Shown: positions 59,001 to 64,000 of the stretch, piece by piece
Numbering within the stretch: the stretch's first letter is position 1
How the letters are laid out: the number at the start of each line of letters is the position of its first letter
DNA from: Perilla frutescens
Taxonomy: Eukaryota; Streptophyta; Magnoliopsida; Lamiales; Lamiaceae
Direction: 5' to 3'
NCBI GenBank assembly: GCA_026008535.1
Contig: BRKX01000009.1
Coordinates: forward strand, 52,201,001 to 52,265,000
DNA: 64,000 nucleotides
The notes under the pieces: generated by a model
Told to the model about the DNA's origin: nothing
Databases searched by the model: none
Seen by the model: only the letters and a program-made list of their open reading frames with translations
Translations under genes and position numbers: made by a program

Positions 59001-61122
59001 GACTGATGCTAATGAGATTGGCCGTCAGTCCTTCAACATGTGACACATTAGCCAACTTTGGGAGTCCAGGACTGTCCAAAGTTCCACGTCCAACTATCTT
59101 GCCATTTGATCCTCCTCCAAAGGTTACTTCACTACCGTTGATTCTTTGATAGTTTGATAGGTAACATCTGGAACCTGTCATGTGACGTGAACATCCACTA
59201 TCAAAGTACCAGGTGGTTGAGTCATTATCTGTTGATGCAGTGAAGACCACTTGGCAGGTAACTGTGGCAGTAACTTTGGGTCTCCATACTAGTTTCTTGG
59301 ATTTGTCACCCTTTCTTGTAAGGATAGGATTTGAAGCTTGTTTCCTCAGATGCATCTCCTTTTGGTGTTCCTGCAAGAACCTATGACAAAAGGGTTTAAT
59401 GTGTCCAGGGAGGAAACAATAATGACAAATGTACTTCCTACGTTTCCTTTTTACTGACGAAGTAGAGGGAACTTCCTTTGCTTTAACAAATGGTTTTCCA
59501 TGGGTAGACATGATTTATGTAAAGGCGGGCTTCACACATTTATCATAGCTTATCCCATGTGAAGTTACCTGAGTTTGAGCAAAAATCTCATCTAGCTTGG
59601 AAGTACCGGTGTTGAGCCTTTTGAATGTCTCATTTGCATGATTGAGCTGGATCCTCATGTTGTCAATCTCAGTGTCTTTCTTTGTCAACATCACTTCCAG
59701 CTTTGCCAGTGACGCTTTCTGGATAGTGCTTTCCTCATTAAGTGACTCCACCACTTTGCACTGTTTGCTTCACTTTAAGTACAACTCCTTGTAAAGTCCT
59801 TGCATCTTTACCAATAACTCCAATGTTTCTTCTTTAGAGACTTCTTCCTCCTCATCTGCAGTAGTTATAACAGTGTTGAAACAAAAAAGAGTTTTGTAAT
59901 AAGACTCATCATACCTTTCAGAAGTTATCTCAACTTCAGTGTGACTTGACTTATTCTCTTCAACACATACTGCAGTTAAGGCTGCGTGCTCATTTGGTGC
60001 ATCATCTGGTATCTCCTCTACATAAATCCCTGAAGTGTCTAGCTCACTATCACTAAGAGATAGAAAATTAACCTGTTTCCCAAGTTTTCTAAAAGTGTTC
60101 GGACACTCATTTGCAAAGTGCCTATATCCTTTGCACTCATAACATTGAACAGTAGAGAAGTGTTTCACTTCCTTTGGTCTGAAATGATCTGATGAAGCAT
60201 GCTTTATGATCTTTGGTTCCTTTCCAGGTGTGTTCAATCTTTCATAGAGAACCAAAGATCTTGAAGAGTCACTTCGAAGCTTGCGTTGTTCACCACTTCC
60301 CTTTTGTTGTTTCCCTCTGCTAGCTCGAGTGAGAGTGTTAAGTCTTCTGGTAAGAAGAGCATAATCAGGATTCTTTTCATTGATTTCTTCAAGATCTTCA
60401 TCCTCTTCTTCGTCATAAGATGAAGTTGACTTTGAAGTTGTCCCGATAGTCAAGGCAATTCCCTTCTTCTTATGTCCACCTTTTTCATTCAATTCCATCT
60501 CGAAGGTCTTCAAGTCATTCATCAATTTAGTAAAGTCCGGGCATCCAGTATTCGAAGCCGTATCAATTGCTACTACCTTCATGTCAAAACGAGGTGTTAG
60601 CGTTCTCAAGACTTTTGAGACTAACCTTTTATTTGTGATCGGATCACCAAGATCAGTGCATTCATTTGCTATCTCAAGCAGCTTGTTGCAGTAGTCTCCA
60701 ACGGTTTCATCATCCTCCATTTTCATGTTTTCAAATTTCGTGGTAAGAATCCGATGTCTCGATTCTTTAATTCCGACATCACCTTCGCAATGTTGTTGAA
60801 GTATATCCCACGCTTCCTTGGCCGACTCACAATTTCTTATGAGTTTGAACATTTGAACATCTAAGGAGGATTGAATTGCGTTGAGTGCCTTATCATTGAA
60901 GGTAGCTTCTTCATTTTGTTCCCTGGTCCATTCTGACGGAGGGGTGCGGTACGAGTCTCTATCAGCATCCACGGTTTTAGGATGCGTCCATGTTTTTTAT
61001 ACGGAATTCCATGATCTTGCATCAATCGATTTGATGTATGATCTCATTCGAACTTTCCAGAAAGAATAGTTCATACCATCCAGAACAGGAGGTTTGTTGA
61101 ACAACGGGTTCGTGTAATCCAT
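56071..61122 (-). pseudogene. Sirevirus gag-pol, single frame with five nonsense codons
   Basis: The ATG at 61122 opens the typical NPLFNKPPVLDGMNYSFWK gag start. The same frame continues to 56071 with stops at 60997-60999 (TAA), 59770-59772 (TGA), 59515-59517 (TAA), 58387-58389 (TAA) and 58345-58347 (TAA). Gag has a UBN2-type domain and a CYECKGYRHFANEC zinc knuckle near 60100-60147. A second CCHC (CHYCFLPGHIKPFC) is near 59400. The protease site YFDSGCSRHMTG is near 59172-59208. Integrase spans about 58850-57900, with the last two stops just before its NGVAERKNRT block. Reverse transcriptase carries QMDVKAAFLNG and the catalytic YVDD near 57003-57014. RNase H includes GYSDADWAG and LSTAESEYVA, and the protein ends SLGLCSI. 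Confidence 0.95.
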
Positions 61123-61167
61123 TGTGCCTTACGAAAACAGGATCACCACTTAGTGTGTCAAGTGTCT

Positions 61168-61180
61168 GCTCTCGATGCCA
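61168..61180 (-). other. Sirevirus primer-binding site
   Basis: The minus strand reads TGGCATCGAGAGC, a variant of the tRNA-Met site TGGTATCAGAGC, two bases from the 5' LTR. Confidence 0.8.
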
Positions 61181-61182
61181 AT

Positions 61183-61825
61183 TGAAGAAACCGAACTCTC
61201 GGTTTCAACAGAGTTGTGATCAAAGTTGGCTCCAAAGTTGGAACAACTTTGCTTACGCAGCGGAAATTTAGAAATAGAACAATGGATTGAAATTTTCACG
61301 AGATTATATTTCTATAACCTTGCGAAATGCCTCAGGGCGAAATCTTCACTATAAAATATGTGAATTACAAAAACACTACTAGACAAACACTAACTAAAAT
61401 ATTAAGACACTTTATCTCTTCCTTCACAGAAAGTTGAGACTAAAGTTATCTTAATCAAATCTAGTAGAAAATCTGCAGAATAAAAACTCGATCTATAATC
61501 TAAATATATTTCTCTAAGAATCGTATCTCACACTATACAACTGATTCCTATATATATACAAAACAATATACTTGGCCTCTACTCATATGACTTGCACGAA
61601 CCGCATTCCTATCAACTTTCCTTGACTTTAGCCGCAAGCAAACAACCTTTCCATAGATATAGGAACAAACATATCTTTGAACTTTATCTCCAAGACTTTC
61701 TCCAAGACTCGGTCAACTTGGCATGCTCCAACACTTCCTCAATCAACACAATAACCTACACACAATAAATCAAAGAAAGATAAAATAACAATCATAGATA
61801 AATATCGAACCTAACGGTTCCAACA
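61183..61825 (-). repeat. Sirevirus LTR (right copy, 5' LTR)
   Basis: The plus strand starts TGAAGAAACCG and ends GGTTCCAACA. The minus strand therefore begins TGTTGGAACC, the usual start of Sirevirus-type LTRs. Confidence 0.95.
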
Positions 61826-61830
61826 AAGTA

Positions 61831-63014
61831 TTATGCTTTGCATTCATTTTTTTATTTACTATTTTACCAATATATCGAATAAATACAAAGATTACAACTT
61901 ATATCCATATGGTATCTGGCTCGCCGGAGGTGCACCACTTATTTTCCATCAACAATAGTCGGGCTTGTGCGTCCCATGGGGGACAAGAGAAAATGAATCG
62001 ACGACGGCAAGGCTCAAGGCAACCTGAGGTCGATAACTCCTCCAAACAATGACCAATAGCATACAGTAGACCCAAAGACAGAGAGAGAGCAGCTTTATCC
62101 CCTCACCGGCAACACCACCTCACTACAAATCCACAACTAACCCGCCACTTTACCCAAAATACTCACACGAAGAGACCCACGAGAGAATCTAGACGAACTG
62201 GGACGGTGAGAGATTACGAGCACAGAGCTCCAAGCACGAAGCTTGTTCTAGGGTTTGCAAGAAATAGAGACAAAGAAGACAGACCATAGAGAGTGAAGGG
62301 GGTGAATGAACAGTGAAGGCACATGCTTCATTTAATGGGACAAGAGAAGAGAAAGGGTCGCATTGGGTATAGAAATGGACAGTCAAGGGTGGGCTACCAT
62401 ACATGAGAGAAATGGGCCAGTCAGTTGGGCCTAAACAAATGGACAAATTACACAACGACATCTGCAATTAAAGGAACCTTAAATTTTATTGCGGTAAAGT
62501 ATAAAATATATTAATTTAAGATATTTAAATTTTAATATCATTTCAGGATATATTTGGTTTTTTTTAAATAAAAACATTAAAAATACAATATTTTTTTTAT
62601 GACGAGAGTGTCCTCAGCCACTACCAGGGTGTGCACTAGGTTAGACTCACTTCTGTGTAATATCTCATAAACCACACAGAAAAAGGTAAATCACACCTAG
62701 GAAATGAGATGCGACGGTAAAAAAGGAGCAATAGGTTTTAGATGTGAAATATCTTCATTTTACATAGAGGTAGGGGATCAATACAAAATTATCTTTAAGA
62801 TCTCTAGTACTTTATTTAAATGTAATTTTCATATTTATAACTTACAATAATAAAAAAAAAACAAGTGTATATATCTTATCCGTGCATCGCATGATTGGTC
62901 AATCTAGTAGCTTGTCATAACTTATTCAGAATATTAAAACCCCAAATTTCTTCCCTTTTTTGCAATTCACTCTTCCCGCTTACAATACACCCAATTTCTT
63001 TCATCCCTCGCAAT
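61831..63014. other. Intergenic DNA with no supported gene
   Basis: The segment 61900-62470 is less AT-rich, with GA-rich stretches, and may be a remnant of gene or promoter sequence, but no frame has recognisable content. A possible Helitron end at 62878-62908 is listed separately. Confidence 0.45.
62878..62908 (+). mobile_element. Possible Helitron 3' terminus
   Basis: CCGTGCATCGCATG can form a short hairpin (GTGC paired with GCAT, one wobble pair). About ten bases later comes CTAGT (62904-62908), which fits the CTRRT end of Helitrons. The hairpin looks like a decayed form of CCCGTGCATCGCACGGG. I cannot locate a matching 5' TC end or Rep/helicase sequence. Confidence 0.3.
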
Positions 63015-64000
63015 TAGGGGTGGGTCGGTACGGCATACCGAAAATTTTACGCCGTACCGTATACAGTACTGAAATTTCAATACCGAAAAATCTCATACCG
63101 TTCTCATACCTAAACTTTCGATATACCGAACTTCGGTATACCGAAGTTTCGGTATACGCCGTAATAGATATTGATATCGTACCGATATTTTCGATATACC
63201 GTACCGTACCAATATTATACGGTATACCGAATATACCGAACTTTTAAGGTATACCGAACTTTCACGGTATATCGAAAATACCGAAATTTTAAGGTATACC
63301 GAAAATACTGAAATTCACATATCGTACCGATCTGAATTTTACAAATAACAACAAAAAAATCATGTCTCCATAATCAAAATACAAACATCAAACAAGTTTA
63401 ATAATCCATGTCTTAACAACCAAATTTCAAATATAATACTACTAAATGAAATAACATAGTAACTTGATGTTGATTAGCAACTTGAAAATTTCAACATCAC
63501 AAGAAAACCTGCAAAATTAAAAATTAATTAAATTACATTTTTCAAAATATTAAAGTTGAAATAAATTTACATACACATTGATAATCTTACTTTTCAAAAG
63601 ACACCAAAGACTAATTGGAGTCGGGAGAAATAGTTTGAGAACGTTCTTGATTCACAGTTGCATCTGCAATAGAAACATAAGAAATTAATAAAATTATTAG
63701 TATACTTCATTTTATATTATAAGAACATCAATTATTTAAATTTAAATTTAATTAGAAAAAGAAACTTTTACTCTTTTCAATTTCTTCAATCTACTTGTAC
63801 AAATCAAGATCGTCGTCTATGGGATCCTTATAAAAGCTAAAGTCGTCTGCTTTCAACCAATCATTAACGCACACTAATGCCTCTACCATCTTCGGACTTA
63901 AACTACTTCTAAAAGTATCCACCACTCTTTTACCCAAACTAAAAGCGGACTCACTAGCAACTGTTGAGCTTGGAATTGTAAATATATCCTTAGCAACAAG
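63015..64000 (-). mobile_element. hAT-family DNA transposon, 3' part (runs off window)
   Basis: The element edge at 63015 reads TAGGGGTGGGTCGGTACGG, nearly identical to the left edge of the 5442 element. The next 290 bases are crowded with TATACCG and CGGTATA motifs; I count seven TATACCG copies between 63121 and 63302. Further in, the minus strand encodes the end of a hAT transposase. The 5' part of the element lies outside the window. Confidence 0.85.
63611..64000 (-). pseudogene. hAT transposase C-terminus (dimerisation domain), partial
   Basis: Reading from 64000 leftward, the frame gives IPSSTVASESAFSLGKRVVD, then RSSLSPKMVEALVCVNDWLK, the hallmark of the hAT C-terminal dimerisation domain in plant BED-type transposases. 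A TAG interrupts after the DDDLDLYK segment. The frame continues with IEEIEK and then a probable 108-bp intron at 63664-63771 (GTAAAAG at its 5' end, CTATTGCAG at its 3' end on the minus strand). The last exon (63611-63663) adds about 17 codons (ATVNQERSQTISPDSN) and ends in TAG. The intact frame across the intron supports the splice call; the internal TAG may have been a sense codon. The catalytic part is outside the window. Confidence 0.85.

Larger units (their letters stand above)
52590..61830 (-). mobile_element. Sirevirus-type Copia retrotransposon, young, with TSD
   Basis: Two 643-bp LTRs (52595-53237 and 61183-61825) are flanked by the target duplication AAGTA at 52590-52594 and 61826-61830. 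By my count the LTRs differ at 7 positions (about 1.1 percent), indicating a recent insertion. On the minus strand the order is gag, protease, integrase, reverse transcriptase, RNase H, then a third frame before the 3' LTR, which is the Sirevirus (SIRE/Maximus) layout. Gag-pol is a single frame of 1684 codons with five stop codons; the third frame has three. I see no frameshift in either. Confidence 0.95.

Noticed and set aside
62189..62467. Minus-strand open frame of 92 codons
   Set aside because: No domain and no supporting promoter or splice context; could be a gene remnant but nothing shows it.
1..64000. CRISPR arrays, rRNA operons or bacterial-type operons
   Set aside because: No regularly spaced short repeats with unique spacers, no rRNA-like sequence and no operon-like gene clusters are present; the window is plant nuclear DNA.

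Overview
The window is plant nuclear DNA, almost certainly from a eudicot. It is AT-rich, with dinucleotide and trinucleotide microsatellites, and it is dominated by plant-type transposable elements. The only convincing host protein gene is an intronless EXORDIUM/PHOSPHATE-INDUCED 1 family gene at 7671-8615 on the minus strand. There are no rRNA genes, CRISPR arrays or bacterial-type operons. I suspect an asterid (Lamiales-like) source, but the sequence alone does not prove it.

Layout. Positions 1-4763 hold the 3' part of an L1-type LINE, with an intact endonuclease/reverse transcriptase frame, a broken zinc-knuckle/RNase H tail and a poly(A) tract. Positions 5442-6695 hold a non-autonomous hAT-like element full of GGTATACC motifs. 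The EXO-family gene and its TATA box follow. The stretch 8.9-14.3 kb is mostly unannotated AT-rich DNA with microsatellites, a promoter-like segment near 9.77 kb, a small coding-like island at 13.14 kb and one CACTA transposon end at 13816. Positions 14358-21090 are a complete but decayed Ty1/Copia element with target-site duplication ATGGG. Positions 23013-24254 look like a truncated Copia LTR.

From 24255 to 52094 lies a nested block. The host is an Athila/Tat-like Gypsy element on the plus strand that keeps gag and protease but has no visible reverse transcriptase or integrase. A Tekay-type chromovirus (24561-36842, minus) sits in its left LTR. A CRM-like chromovirus (about 41789-50084, minus) sits in its internal region. 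Just beyond is a Sirevirus-type Copia element (52595-61825, minus; duplication AAGTA) whose 643-bp LTRs differ at only 7 positions by my count. It has one continuous gag-pol frame and a third frame (ORF3), broken only by stop codons. After a gap with a possible Helitron 3' end (62908), the window ends inside a second hAT element (63015 onward, minus). This one carries a recognisable transposase dimerisation domain with a small intron. Its terminus has the same GGTATACC-rich structure as the 5.4 kb element, so the two are probably an autonomous/non-autonomous pair of one family.

Apart from the EXO-family gene, the window records insertions, truncations and decay rather than a working pathway. 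Order of events: the Athila-like element came first, the Tekay and CRM elements later jumped into it, and the Sirevirus is probably the youngest LTR insertion. I saw no clearly novel biological system. The most informative signals are the hAT family with palindromic termini, the gag-only Athila-like element, and the nonsense-only decay of the Sirevirus with its third frame.
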